Shown: in pieces, positions 10,182-19,476 of the stretch
How the letters are laid out: each line of letters opens with the position of its first letter
How positions within the stretch are numbered: position 1 is the stretch's first letter
From: Mucidula mucida
Taxonomy: Eukaryota > Basidiomycota > Agaricomycetes > Agaricales > Physalacriaceae
Length of the DNA: 21,177 nucleotides
Direction: 5' to 3'
Assembly: GCA_015501055.1 (NCBI GenBank)
Contig: JADNYV010000583.1
Coordinates: forward strand, 1 to 21,177
The notes under the pieces: model-generated
The model's database searches: none
What the model was told of the DNA's origin: nothing
The model's input: only the letters and a program-made list of their open reading frames with translations
Program-made: the position numbers and the translations under genes

Positions 10182-10602
10182 TTTATCCAGTTGTTCTACA
10201 GAATAATACATTGCTTTAGTGTCTTTTAACTGGTGTGATATCATTCCCAGAGTTTGAGAGGCTGACAAAGTGTGTTCGTGTTGGAACGACGAGTTTTGCC
10301 CAAAGGTACGCTGTTGTGCTATAACATGAATGCAAGCTAACCCAGTGAAACAGTTTTTATTTAAATCATTTTGGGACAAGCTGTCTGTCCCGGATTGCTT
10401 CATCAGTTCTCTAGGTATGGGCTATAACTTGTTATATACAAAGATCTGGGGCTTCCAGATGTCCGTACAGTACGATAAATGTCAAATTCTTGTTTTCTCG
10501 CCATTCGGAAAATGGCTACACAACCGATCAAAATCACCCATTTTGGCAGGTACTTGCCTTGCCCCACTTCGCGTCACACTTGTCACTTTCCTTTCAACTA
10601 CC
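10182..10602. promoter_or_regulatory. Spacer between dioxygenase and next gene
   Basis: This stretch is AT-richer than the flanking coding DNA. It holds the 3' end of the dioxygenase transcript and the promoter of the gene starting at 10603. I see no gene, repeat or RNA in it. Confidence 0.5.
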
Positions 10603-11248
10603 ATGGCCTCGTACTGCAAGATCAAGGATGCAGGCGATTTTGGCGCCATGTCGCCGGAGGAGATTGAGAAGTTTCAGCGGTGGGCTCAGAGGATGAAGAT
10701 GGACAAGCTTCGCCTGTTGGGACATATTGAAGCCAAGGTGCGTGAATAGCAGGCTATCCAGGGCAATGATTTATTTCAGTATAGCTAGCTTTTGACGCCG
10801 GTACCACCTCTGAGGCCTTTCCCAGGATGTTGACGGCGCGCAAACAGTCCCAAGTCGACCAAGTTGACAATGGAGAACCCTCCCTTGTTGGGCTTTCCTC
10901 CAAGCAGCGTTACGAGGTTAAAAATTGGGCGAAGAGGGCGGAAGCGGCACGATTGCGTGCTCGGAAGGCTGGAGAGGACACCGCATCTGATGGAGAAGAA
11001 CGTCGGCTGCAGATGCACGCACGGCAGAGGGTCAATGAGGCGAGGTACAGGAGAGGTGAGTGTGTCGTATTTGTTTTGGCAGTTTAACTTACGCTTCAAG
11101 TTCTAGCAATCGGGGTATGCTTCGCGACAAAGCAGCTGTATTCCACAACATCAAATACCTCAAATAGCATGGGCAGCAGCAGTGGATTGAGGATCGGCTT
11201 GAACGACGTTCTTATTTTAAGGCCGCGGCAGAGTATGTTAGTCAATAA
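10603..11248 (+). pseudogene. Small cargo gene of unknown function, possibly broken
   Basis: The start ATG at 10603 is in good context (ACCATGGCC). Exon 1 (10603-10737) encodes MASYCKIKDAGDF, MSPEEIEKFQRWAQRMKMDK and LLGHIEAK. An intron at about 10738-10814 leads to exon 2 (10815-11055), a basic helical segment (AFPRMLTARKQ, SSKQRYEVKNWAKRAEAARL, LQMHARQRVNEARYRR). After another intron the likely continuation (about 11106-11248) reads NRGMLRDKAAVFHNIKYLK, a TAG at 11165-11167, then HGQQQWIEDRLERRSYFKAA. The TAG would replace a Gln codon if the frame is right, and the splice phase into this exon is not clean. No known domain is recognised. The Lys/Arg-rich helices would suit nucleic-acid binding, which is only a guess. 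Confidence 0.45.
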
Positions 11249-11408
11249 AATGCGGACATTCTTCTTCTGTTTTGTAGACAAATTGTTCTATTCATACATG
11301 TTCTTAGCATCATTTGTGGGCTGTTAATGTCGCATTCTTGGAGTATTGTGTATAAAAAAATAGGTTTGGCGGGGGCGAGGAATACCTTGTTGGACGAAGA
11401 ACGTCCCA

Positions 11409-11497
11409 ACAGTGCAGTGGTGCAGCGGTTATGTAGTCGTTGCACCTTCATCAGTATGCTTGGAGCGAGGGTTCGAATCGCCCTGGCTGTTTTTTTT
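11409..11497 (+). ncRNA. tRNA-like Pol III unit (degenerate tRNA or tRNA-derived SINE head)
   Basis: A box A (TGGTGCAGCGG, 11418-11428) fits TRGYNNANNNG at every position. A box B (GTTCGAATC, 11471-11479) fits GWTCRANNC at every position. The unit ends in eight T (11490-11497), a Pol III terminator. The ends ACAG (11409-11412) and CTGT (11487-11490) can pair. A full cloverleaf does not form: the T stem and much of the acceptor stem are mispaired and no clean anticodon arm is seen. It is therefore not called as a working tRNA. It lies in the gap between two cargo genes. Confidence 0.55.
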
Positions 11498-11562
11498 ATT
11501 TTGCAGGGTCATTTGGCGTGACAGCATGACTGGTCACGTCTCTTACACTTCTGATTTGAACA

Positions 11563-12881
11563 ACCATGTCCAACATACCTTTGAGGAACCCGTTGACAGT
11601 CGCCGCTGGCCTGGCGCCTCATGGTTATTGCGCCTCCTCAGTCGTTATACCCTCCCGCGGTCATCAATCTCGGCAACGCAAGACCACAACTTTGCCCACC
11701 GCTGGCTCTTGTTGTTCTGTGTGAGTGCCGCGCAAGCTTATCTGATGATGGACTAATGGTTGCACAGGCCATTCATTCCTAACGCAAGAACGGTAGCCCA
11801 TTGCCTTTCCTTGTCACCTTCCGCAGCCTGGACGACACGGAGCGATTTTGGGTGGCCGCCAAGAACGTTGTCAATCAGCATTTTGCCGCGAGACCTCAGA
11901 TCCTCATGGACAAGTTGGAGGAAGGCGGGGTTTTCCAAGCGACTGAGTGACTCTTCCGTGGTGCGAAGTTCTTTTGGGCAGTCATTTACGGTTGGCGCTG
12001 TGGAGTGTTTTGTTCCGAGTACGTCGCGCGCACCCTTTCAGTGTTGAATAAGCTAATGGATGCAGTGATCATGTACGCTACAACCTTGGACGTTCGTTGG
12101 AAACCCTATTGGGTAGCCTACCCTTTCGCAGTCTCAAGGAGGCCATGATATGCCAGATGAGCAAAGGGAGTGATGGCGTTGATTGGCTTTACCTTGGGAT
12201 CCCCGCCTCGAGATGCACCGAGGCTGTATATTTGTACGCCGTGCACTTTTAATGAGTACGATGTCCTCGACCATCCGAGCTGGATGAGGACGAGGCAGCG
12301 GATTGTCACGACCCATACACGCCCAGGACTTCAAAAACCATCACATCCCACGCATCTTCCTCCACTTCAAAGAGCTGGCCACCCATTTTGTCGCCCTCTA
12401 CTGGCAGAGTGGCTCGCATTGCCAGGCGCCAGACTCTCCTGTCAAGTCTCCGGGCAGTGACGGACCTTCTACGCTAAAGCGTACACATACAGCTCCCGTC
12501 GCGGCCTCTCCCTTTTTGTTCTCCCCAACACCCTCTTCATTCTCGCCAATACCCTCTCGAGTCGTGCTACCACCTGCTGCTTGTGATACCCATGGGCAAA
12601 CCGAGAGATACATTCAGGCTGACCATGCGGAGGATGCGGAGGAAATCCTCGAGGCCTTGAAGGAGTCTGGCAGTTATGAGGCTTTGCAAGGTGAGCTGCT
12701 GACACACAATGTCTTTTTCAGCGAGGAGCAAAGCAGCCTTTTGTGGGACTTATTTTACACCCACAATCGTAGACGCGCCATTGCGTTATCTTCGACATCC
12801 GAGGGGCAGTTGGGACATGGTCGTACACGAGTTGACAAGGATGGCGTCGTGATGCTGCTAACTTCAGAGGAAGAGCCATAA
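11563..12881 (+). pseudogene. Cargo gene with viroplasmin-like segment, in-frame TGA
   Basis: Proposed exons: 11563-11720, 11797-12018, 12066-12225 and 12327-12881. The 12019-12065 intron has a strong GTACGT donor; the last join is tentative. Exon 2 reads PFLVTFRSLDDTERFWVAAK and LMDKLEEGGVFQATE, then TGA, then LFRGAKFFWAVIYGWRCGVF. The spliced continuation is CSDDHVRYNLG, then LPFRSLKEAMICQMSKG. The pattern FwAVxxGxxxGVF...FRSxxEA resembles the small caulimovirus-viroplasmin/RNase H1 N-terminal domain, which binds RNA:DNA hybrid or dsRNA; this is tentative. The last exon has a Ser/Pro-rich linker, then an acidic helical end (DHAEDAEEILEALKESGSYE, SEEQSSLLWDLFYTHNRRRA). The TGA (about 11948) is a single change from CGA. 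Function unknown. Confidence 0.5.
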
Positions 12882-13042
12882 ATCTGTTACATGTATCTGT
12901 CGCTATATAACAATGCTATGTATCTATCTGCATACCTTTATGAGAGCTTTTCATGCAGACTGAGACTGTAGTAGGGTTAGGGTCCCATCAGTAGTAAACA
13001 CATAATCACAAATCAACAAGGTCTTTTGTCTCCTCCGTCAAC

Positions 13043-15008
13043 ATGTCTAGTATTGCTAACGCCTTGGGAGAACGCTCTGCCTTCAACCCCATCACAAATG
13101 TGGACTCCAGCCGCCATGTTGGTGCTCCTGTACGCCCTCAAGCGTTTTTGCATTTGGGCTGCACCAAATGCATATCCTCCTCCTTGGTTGTCCTTAAAAC
13201 CTGTCAATAACCCCTACCCATGCCTATTTCGACCAGCTTCAGTGCGCGTCGCCTGCGCCATTGGTAAACTCAATGCCAGCGGGGATTATGCAACTTTCCT
13301 CTCAACCTCCTGCCGAGCAACGTACAGCCCCGCCGTCCATTGCAATCGCAAGACCAGCGGCTTCGGAGGGTTCACCACCTGTGGCGCCATCCCCACCTAC
13401 CGTAATTGCCATTCCCAGGGCCCAGAGCATCCACAACAGGCTGCGCCATCGTATCCCTCTGCGACGGGTGATGGTGCATGGAACGGTCCGCGCCCAAAGC
13501 TCAAGAGCGTCCGGGCCTTAGAGAGCCTGAGAGTCACGCTCAGCGACATCCATTTGAGCCCATCATTGAGCCGCGAAAGCGTGGTTCGCGTGCCAAGAAG
13601 TCAGAGGCAAGAGCGGGCGATGCGGAGCTGTTGAGGAAGGCTAGGCAGACCTTGGCTTTGAATTGCTCAAGGACGACTGGCTGGGCTCGCCAAGAGGATA
13701 GAGACGTTGATGCAGGAGCTGGCGGTTAAGCACAGTGTAAGTCGAGACGAGGTGCGCCGGTTGCTTTACAAGCCTGTCGCGGCAAAGAAGGCTACGAGCA
13801 AAATCAGCCTTTGGAACGCCAAGCTGCACCACAAGGCAGAGGAGCTACGGGACGGAAAGGGTGAGCTTTGCATTTGTGATAAATGCTCGCATAATGCTGA
13901 TGTTACGCTGTAGAGCTGGAGGGACTGTCAGGGGATGAAAAGAGGAAATACATACGCGACGCGGTCAAGGCCGACAATGAGTTGAATGAGCTGCAGGAGG
14001 GCACAAGTGAGGCGGACGCGCTGCTAGAAGCCGTGGCGGAGAAGCGGGATGTCGATCGCGTTGGTGTCAGAGCGACTAACAAGGCGGCGGCAGGGGATTT
14101 CAATGGCACCGCGAATAGGTTGGGTGAAGAGGTGCGTTACACATTGAGCGTCTTATCACACTGACTGACTAGCCTTTAGATTCAGAGCGCATACCGTCGC
14201 CACGGTGCGCGCAGTTTGATTCTATTTGCAAAGGGACACCCTTCAGATTCGGGTACTCCACGAGCCATCCTCAGCGGCGACACGGCCGTGTTTTGTAAGG
14301 AGATCCTCAAGTTTCCACCGACTACCCTTGCCTTCATGTTCGAGCATTGGAGCTTGAAGAGGGCGGTTGAGCCGACAAGAGCTGCAGCGGCGGCAGACTT
14401 GAAGAAAGCTGCCCTCGAGTTAATCAAGAGCCGCCTTAGTAAGTCAATGGCGATGGGATGGATACATTGTCGACTAACTTGGTTGACAGTGGACGTCACC
14501 GCATCATTGACTTGCCTATGCAGTACGTCAACTTCGACGAGATGCAGCTTGAGCACGGGATCAAGCTCGTCGGCTGGCCTGAGGCCGTCAAGTTCACGAC
14601 TCCGGCGGACCTCAACGCGAAGGACCTGAGGGTGCTTGTGCCGCTGCTGAGGGAGGGAGAGTGCCGTTTCGAGGTGATGTCGAGAGCAGAGAGGCAGGAG
14701 GTAGAGGCGAGGGTTGCGGCAAAGCCCAAGAAGAAGCGCGCCCCCGCTCAGACATCAACGGCACGCACAAGCGCAAGGGGAAGGAGAACAGTTCCGAGGC
14801 GCCGGCGCCGAAGCGCGCGAAGACGGGCGGGTCGACAGCTACCAAGTCGAAGGGAAAGCAGAAGGCAGCAGGCCCCAAATCGGCAGAGTTTGTGGCGGAC
14901 GACAGCGACGACGACGAGGGCGCTGAGGTGCAGCGTACTGGCGCGTCTTCAAGTGCGTCGCGCCGCGCTTGCTCCCCTTCCGACAGCGAGTCTTCCGACG
15001 AAGAGTAA
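13043..15008 (+). pseudogene. Cargo gene of a recurrent Agaricomycete family, function unknown, frameshifted
   Basis: The start at 13043 (MSSIANALGERSAFN) is tentative. A Ser/Pro-rich region is followed by a basic patch (EPRKRGSRAKKSEARAG) and then conserved-looking blocks: LMQELAVKHSVSRDEVRRLL, KISLWNAKLHHKAEEL, LSGDEKRKYIRD, RDVDRVGVRATNKAAAGDF, GARSLILFAKGHPSDSG, FCKEILKFPP, MQYVNFDEMQLEHGIKLVGW with PEAVKF, VLVPLLREGECRFEVMSRAE, and an acidic/basic C-terminal tail (KGKENSSEAPAPKRAK, DDSDDDEG). From memory, this block order matches a large Agaricomycete family (LxNAxxH...GxRxSNxAAAxD...MxYxNYxxxI...GWP) with no assigned function. Good introns are seen at about 13861-13914, 14132-14179 and 14435-14485. 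Frame changes not explained by splice sites occur near 13670, 14485 and 14745, so this copy looks broken. It ends 71 bp before the right TIR. Confidence 0.55.
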
Positions 15009-15079
15009 CTTCATGTGGCGTATTTAGACATGTATATTTATGGACAATTAATTAGCTTCCTTTGTCCATGACAATGTAC

Positions 15080-15451
15080 ATTTATTCTGAATTTTCCGTG
15101 AATTTTTGGAATTTATTTGAGAATAATTGACCGAGGGGCAGCCTGACAGTGGGCGGGAGGCGGGATGATGATCGGGATCATGGTGGGAAGGTGGGCGGCT
15201 GATGATGAGCGGCACATGGCGTTCGGATGATTGACTCCGAGATCACATTGGTCTCGGAAGGTGCCGAGGAGAGAGCGCCTACCGACGCCCGACTACAGAC
15301 CCGCCTAAGGACAGTATTTACACTCTTTCAAGTTGACGGTTAAACGACCTTTATTCAACCCCGGAGGATACGCGGGAGGGGATCACATTTGATCAGGTCA
15401 TGAGGTACCGTACCTAATCAAATCTGATCTACCAATTGGGACACCTTGGTG
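15080..15451. repeat. Right terminal inverted repeat (372 bp)
   Basis: Reverse complement of 4565-4936 with 3 differences and no gap, ending in the tip CACCTTGGTG. At each difference this copy carries the C/G state and the left copy the T/A state. The last cargo gene stops just inside it. Confidence 0.95.
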
Positions 15452-15459
15452 TTATCTAC
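15452..15459. repeat. Right 8-bp target-site duplication
   Basis: TTATCTAC, identical to 4557-4564 and directly outside the right TIR tip. Confidence 0.93.
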
Positions 15460-16063
15460 TCTACTATTCAATACAGCTTATCATACATGGTTCTCGAAGG
15501 ACAGTCTGACATTGGGCATAGTTTGCTACCTACTCTGGTCAGTGGTAGTCGAAGGCGGGGCGGATTCCCGAGATGCCGACGACCAAATTAGGCGATCACC
15601 TCGAGCTAACTCGGTTTGACCTCGATCTTGACTCGAGGAAGTCGAGTCAAGGTAACCTGGGGTCGCTTCCTCGAGGAGAACTCGACTCGCCTCGCGGCAA
15701 CACTAACCATCACGGATAGCCTTTTCCTTTTACGGCGTCATGCTGCACTGTGAGGCGATTCTCTGCCTTGTACAGCCGTGAGTCGTTTAGTATACAGCGT
15801 TCATGTCCAGCTAAATGCAATGCCCCAGTCAGTCTTACAATGTGCGTTACTGTCGCTTCCAACGTGTTTCTGGCGCCCATCAGTCACAGCAGATCTCCTG
15901 CTGTTGTCCTTTCTGTTCCTTGCTCGCACTGCCTCTCCATAGTGGGCGTGTCGACCGCGTCAGCATATAAGCCCGTTCTCCTCGCGCGTCAGACCTTATT
16001 CACTCCCTTCATGTGCGTTGGCCCTCTCCTCAATATTCTATTCTCTGACTCGACATAGACACG
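15460..16063. promoter_or_regulatory. Host flank and upstream region of the phosphatase gene
   Basis: No convincing coding exon is visible. An open frame at 15750-16058 has no recognisable motif and ends just before the phosphatase start, so it is probably chance. CATATAAG at about 15963 is a TATA-like element some 100 bp before the start codon. A TCGAG-rich tract is annotated separately. Confidence 0.5.
15628..15650. repeat. Perfect 9-bp palindrome within a TCGAG-rich tract
   Basis: TTGACTCGA and TCGAGTCAA are perfect inverted 9-bp arms around GGAAG. The tract 15600-15695 repeats CTCGA/TCGAG about eight times. It lies about 430 bp before the phosphatase start codon and could be an array of binding sites or a decayed repeat. 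Confidence 0.6.
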
Positions 16064-17249
16064 ATGTATGCAGATTCTAGGAAGTAACTGAGCCTCCAAC
16101 CTACGTTGATGCCTCAATGCTGACTGTTCCTTCATATAGACCGCTATCCAACGCAAAGTCACATCCAATGACTGTCGCAGAAGGCCCCAATACCTTTGGC
16201 GTACGTGTGTCTTAAGCGCTCCATGATCCGCCTCACAGCTCGACCAGACTCTAAATCAACGACCGTCCAGTGATGTGGCCTTCCAGATTGGCGTTCACGA
16301 AGAACAAGGTCTACGACCTACTATGGAAGACACTCATGCATTCGTCGTGGACTTTGACGGTGTTCGAGGGCAAGGATTCTTTGGTGTGTTTGATGGCCAC
16401 GGAAACAAGGAGGTGGCGGAATGGTGTGGCATGAATTTCCACCAAGCATGCAATCATTACGACAACGTCTGTCTCATCTAACACACTTTCTAGTACCTTT
16501 TGGATGTGATCCACGACAATACAGCAATGGATACAACCAAGGTCCTCAAAAAGGCCTTTCAAAAAGCAGACGACACGTTACAGCAGATGTCCGAGCAATC
16601 TGAACATATAGCGGAATCTGGGTCAACTGCCGTCGTTGCATTTCTCCGGTTTGAAGATGCAGATGGTAGTCAATTAAGCACAGATTCGCCGACGTCCAAG
16701 AGGTACCGCCGGTTGACGCGCCACCAGATACGAAACGGATATTATATTGCGCCAACGCCGGTGATGCGAGGGGTGTTCTCTGTCGCAACGGTACAGCTAC
16801 ACGGTTGACTCAGGACCACAAAGCGAGCGATAAGGAGGAGGAGAATCGCATCCGGAGAGCAGGTGGCCTTGTGTTTCGGGGACGAGTGTTCGGGACGTTG
16901 GCCATCTCGCGGAGTTTGGGCGATCACTTGTCGTATGAAGGACTTCATCTAAAGGAATCAGTCATTGGAACACCTTACATCTCGCGAACTGAGCTCAACG
17001 ATGATGATGAGCTATGTATCATTGCTTGTGATGGGGTGCGTAGTCTCTCTGCCTTACTACTTCCTTGGCTCAGCATTCCGTTTGTAGCTCTGGGATGTCC
17101 TATCCGATCAGGAAGCTGTTGATCTTGTGCGAAATATCAATGATGCACAAAAGGCAAGTGAATTATTGGTGAAAAACGCTTTGGAGAAAGGATCTACGGA
17201 CAATTGCACGGTCCTCGTTGTGCGCTTTAAGGACTTTACTTCGCTCTCT
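16064..17249 (+). CDS. PP2C-type Ser/Thr protein phosphatase (Ptc-like)
   Basis: A metal-dependent phosphatase that removes phosphate from Ser/Thr in signalling pathways. Exons: 16064-16083, 16140-16200, 16248-16445, 16494-16665, 16728-17035 and 17088 onward. Intron 2 could instead end at 16238. The phosphatase part is 307 aa. All PP2C motifs are present: RPTMEDTH (E54, D55), [10 protein letters not shown] (D76, G77), [57 protein letters not shown] with [16 protein letters not shown], and [13 protein letters not shown] with the last metal-binding Asp. It therefore looks active. One intron (16446-16493) uses a GC donor. There is no stop codon after the last beta-strand: the frame continues through KDFTSLS into the ATG of the transporter at 17250. 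Confidence 0.88.
16446..16493 (+). other. GC-AG intron in the phosphatase gene
   Basis: Protein continuity (GMNFHQ to YLLDVIHD) needs a 48-nt intron with donor CAA|GCATGC and acceptor TTTCTAG. No GT donor gives a sensible join, because the nearest one would leave only about 27 nt. Confidence 0.6.
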
Positions 17250-19476
17250 ATGGCGAACTATCAGAATTCTAATCCACAATGGGGACCACCTCAACAATAC
17301 CCTCAGTACGATTCGAACGCGCCTTATCCTGGGCCGACGCCCCAGTATGCACAGCCTATGCCTCCAAGCCAGCCCTATGCCCAGGATGTAAAGAATCCTT
17401 ACGAAGGGGAAAGGTTCAAGCCCAAGAAAAAGATTAATGATCCCATCTTTCTCGTCCTATTCATACTACAGGTGGGTTCCCCTCTACCGTACCAGAACTC
17501 TACTAAGCGATACCACAGTTAATAGGATTTGCTGTTCTGTCAGGTATTGCTTTGCAATCGTGGGTCGCTGAAGGCGGTTTAGGCGGAGGATTGGGCAAAT
17601 CGGGGGCCACCTCTGGGACGAGCATCACGTTGAACAGGTGCGTGTAACGCGTTGTCCCAGTTTCTGACGTTCATATTGCCTCTAGATCAGCCGTCTACCT
17701 GCTACTTCTGATAACCGGAGCGGCACTTCTTTTGTCAACGGCGTATCTCATGCTCACTAGAATGTTCACCCGCATGATCATGCACATTACATTGATATTG
17801 ACTATAGCATTGAACATGTCCGTGCGCTCTTTACCCGCCTGGGAATTTCGTTACTGACTGTCAGTATCCCCAGTGGTATATGCATCTATTACTGGATTAC
17901 GAAGTATTATTGTATGTTTTCCCGCGTTTTTACTTCGACTCCACTCATTCCCCTCTAGCTGGGGCGATTATATTTACGATCATTGCCCTGTTTTCTATTT
18001 TCTCGTACTGGGGCTTTAGATCACGGATCCCCTTCGCATCTCTTCTCTTACAAGTTGTCATGGATGTCTCGAAACACCACATGAGCGTGTATGCGGTTGC
18101 AATGTCCGCCTTGTTCCTCCAAGCTTGCCTCGCTGTGTGGTTCACATTTACCGTCATTGCAACCTATTCTAAATGGACTCCCGGCAACCCATGTACGTCC
18201 TTCACTACATTTTTGCTTCTATGCTAACGCGGCTTAGCTTGCGCAACGTCTTCTTGCTCAAGTGGGAAAGTCGCAGGCCTCGTTTTCTATGAGACATTTT
18301 CCTTCTTGTGGACCTCCCAGGTTATCGGCAATGTGGCGCTTGCTACCTTGGCTGGCGGTCCATATGGGTCTTGGTATTACTTCGGCCCCAAGAGTATGGG
18401 AGAAATGGTGAGAGTGTGGTTTAGTTCTCTATTCAAAGTTTGTTCTGATCGAGGCACTACATAGCCCAAGCATCCCACGTTGTCGGCTCTTGGACGGGCA
18501 TCGACACTGTCCTTGGGATCTATTGCGTTTGGTTCGCTCATCGTGACATTACTGGAGCTACTACGCATGATTTTGCGCACAGCGGCGAACAATGCCAGCG
18601 CCGATGGTCATCGTAAGCGCTTTCTCTAAACTATTCTTTATGTTGACAGTCGGTCAACTAGCTGTCGAAGCGTGTCTGGCTTGTTGCGCTGCATGTTTCA
18701 TCGGTTGTATCGAGAACATGGTCGAATATTTCAACAGATATGCTTACATTGAAATTTGTCAGTCACATCATTCTATCCTGCAGTTATACTGATTCCCTCT
18801 GATAGCTTTGTATGGCAAGCCATATATTCCGGCTGCCAAGGACACCTGGAGGTTATTCAAGGACCGTGGAATTGATGCGCTCGTGAACGATTCGTTGGTC
18901 GGAATGAGTGAGCAAGTTTCAGCCTCGTCTTAACGCTGATACTGAAGGGTCATGTAGCGCTGACGTGGGGCGCATATGCTATCGGACTGCTATGCAGTCT
19001 CTTCGCTTACCTCTACCTGCGCTGTAAGAAATACGGTTCTTCTTGGCTATGCTTACTGACGGACCGCATCAGTCACATCCCCATCTTACAACCTTGATGG
19101 ACAATACACCGCTCCCATGCTACTTTTCGCGTTCTTGATCGGCCTTCAATGCTGTGAGCTGCTGCTGCGCTGTCTTCCTGTCGAATCATCAATCTCATCG
19201 ATAACCTTTATAGCCTTAACTCTTTCTTCTGCGATTGAAGCCGGCGTATCGACAATGTCAGTGTTCAGAGAAAGCGCCGTCCGTATACAGTATGCTGACA
19301 TTCTGTTCGTTCTAAAGTTTCGTCGGCCTCGGTGAAGATCCTCAAGTCCTTGCGATCCGCGCGCCAGAACTCTTCGCCGTAAGTAATGAAGTCTACAGAT
19401 GTCACGTCAACTGACCCTTCTACAGCTCGTGGCTTCGACATATCCTCATGTCACCCAAGGAGTTCCACATTCGTAG
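17250..19476 (+). CDS. PNS1: Choline-transporter-like (CTL/Pns1) membrane protein
   Basis: A multi-pass membrane protein of the CTL/SLC44 family; the yeast relative is Pns1 and its transport role is uncertain. I read 14 exons: 17250-17471, 17519-17637, 17686-17817, 17874-17911, 17959-18192, 18238-18407, 18465-18612, 18662-18757, 18806-18907, 18958-19023, 19073-19153, 19214-19256, 19318-19378 and 19426-19476. They total 520 aa with every phase consistent. The N-terminus is a cytosolic Pro/Gln/Tyr-rich tail ([24 protein letters not shown]). About ten hydrophobic segments follow (e.g. [60 protein letters not shown]). Family motifs are [49 protein letters not shown], and [20 protein letters not shown] followed by [13 protein letters not shown]. 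It is intact. It shares an open frame and an exon with the phosphatase upstream. Confidence 0.88.

Larger units (their letters stand above)
4565..15451. mobile_element. KDZ-superfamily DNA transposon carrying a TET/JBP gene
   Basis: The whole element is 10,887 bp. Seen directly: 372-bp terminal inverted repeats starting CACCAAGGTG, a perfect 8-bp target duplication, a transposase related to the basidiomycete KDZ family, and a Fe(II)/2-oxoglutarate dioxygenase of the TET/JBP family. TET/JBP genes are known to be expanded and associated with KDZ transposons in basidiomycetes. Transcription diverges from about 8400-8700: one gene (transposase) runs left and four run right, with each outermost gene ending just inside a TIR. 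Three cargo genes of unknown function and a Pol III-like unit make it unusually rich. The transposase is broken, so the element is no longer autonomous, but both ends are intact. Confidence 0.93.

Noticed and set aside
11409..11497. Functional tRNA gene
   Set aside because: The Pol III boxes and terminator are good, but the T stem and acceptor stem have several mispairs and no anticodon arm is clear, so it is listed only as a tRNA-like unit.
12972..12982. Telomere-like TAGGGTTAGGG
   Set aside because: Fewer than two repeat units inside the transposon; too short to mean an interstitial telomere.
14458..15027. Alternative 189-aa arginine-rich frame through the end of the last cargo gene
   Set aside because: After about 14745 it is an out-of-frame reading of the acidic/basic tail. 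The neighbouring frame, with the SDINGTHKRKGKENSSE type of sequence, looks like the real protein.
15750..16058. 102-aa open frame upstream of the phosphatase
   Set aside because: No recognisable motif, compositionally like promoter/5' UTR sequence, and it overlaps the TATA-like element.
16666..16700. A 35-nt ultra-short intron, or a frameshift, in the phosphatase gene
   Set aside because: A 62-nt intron (16666-16727) with a CCACCAG acceptor gives a clean join [20 protein letters not shown], so neither is needed.
18613..18649. A 37-nt intron in the transporter gene
   Set aside because: The acceptor 12 bases further on (intron 18613-18661, 49 nt) gives a join that fits the family better.
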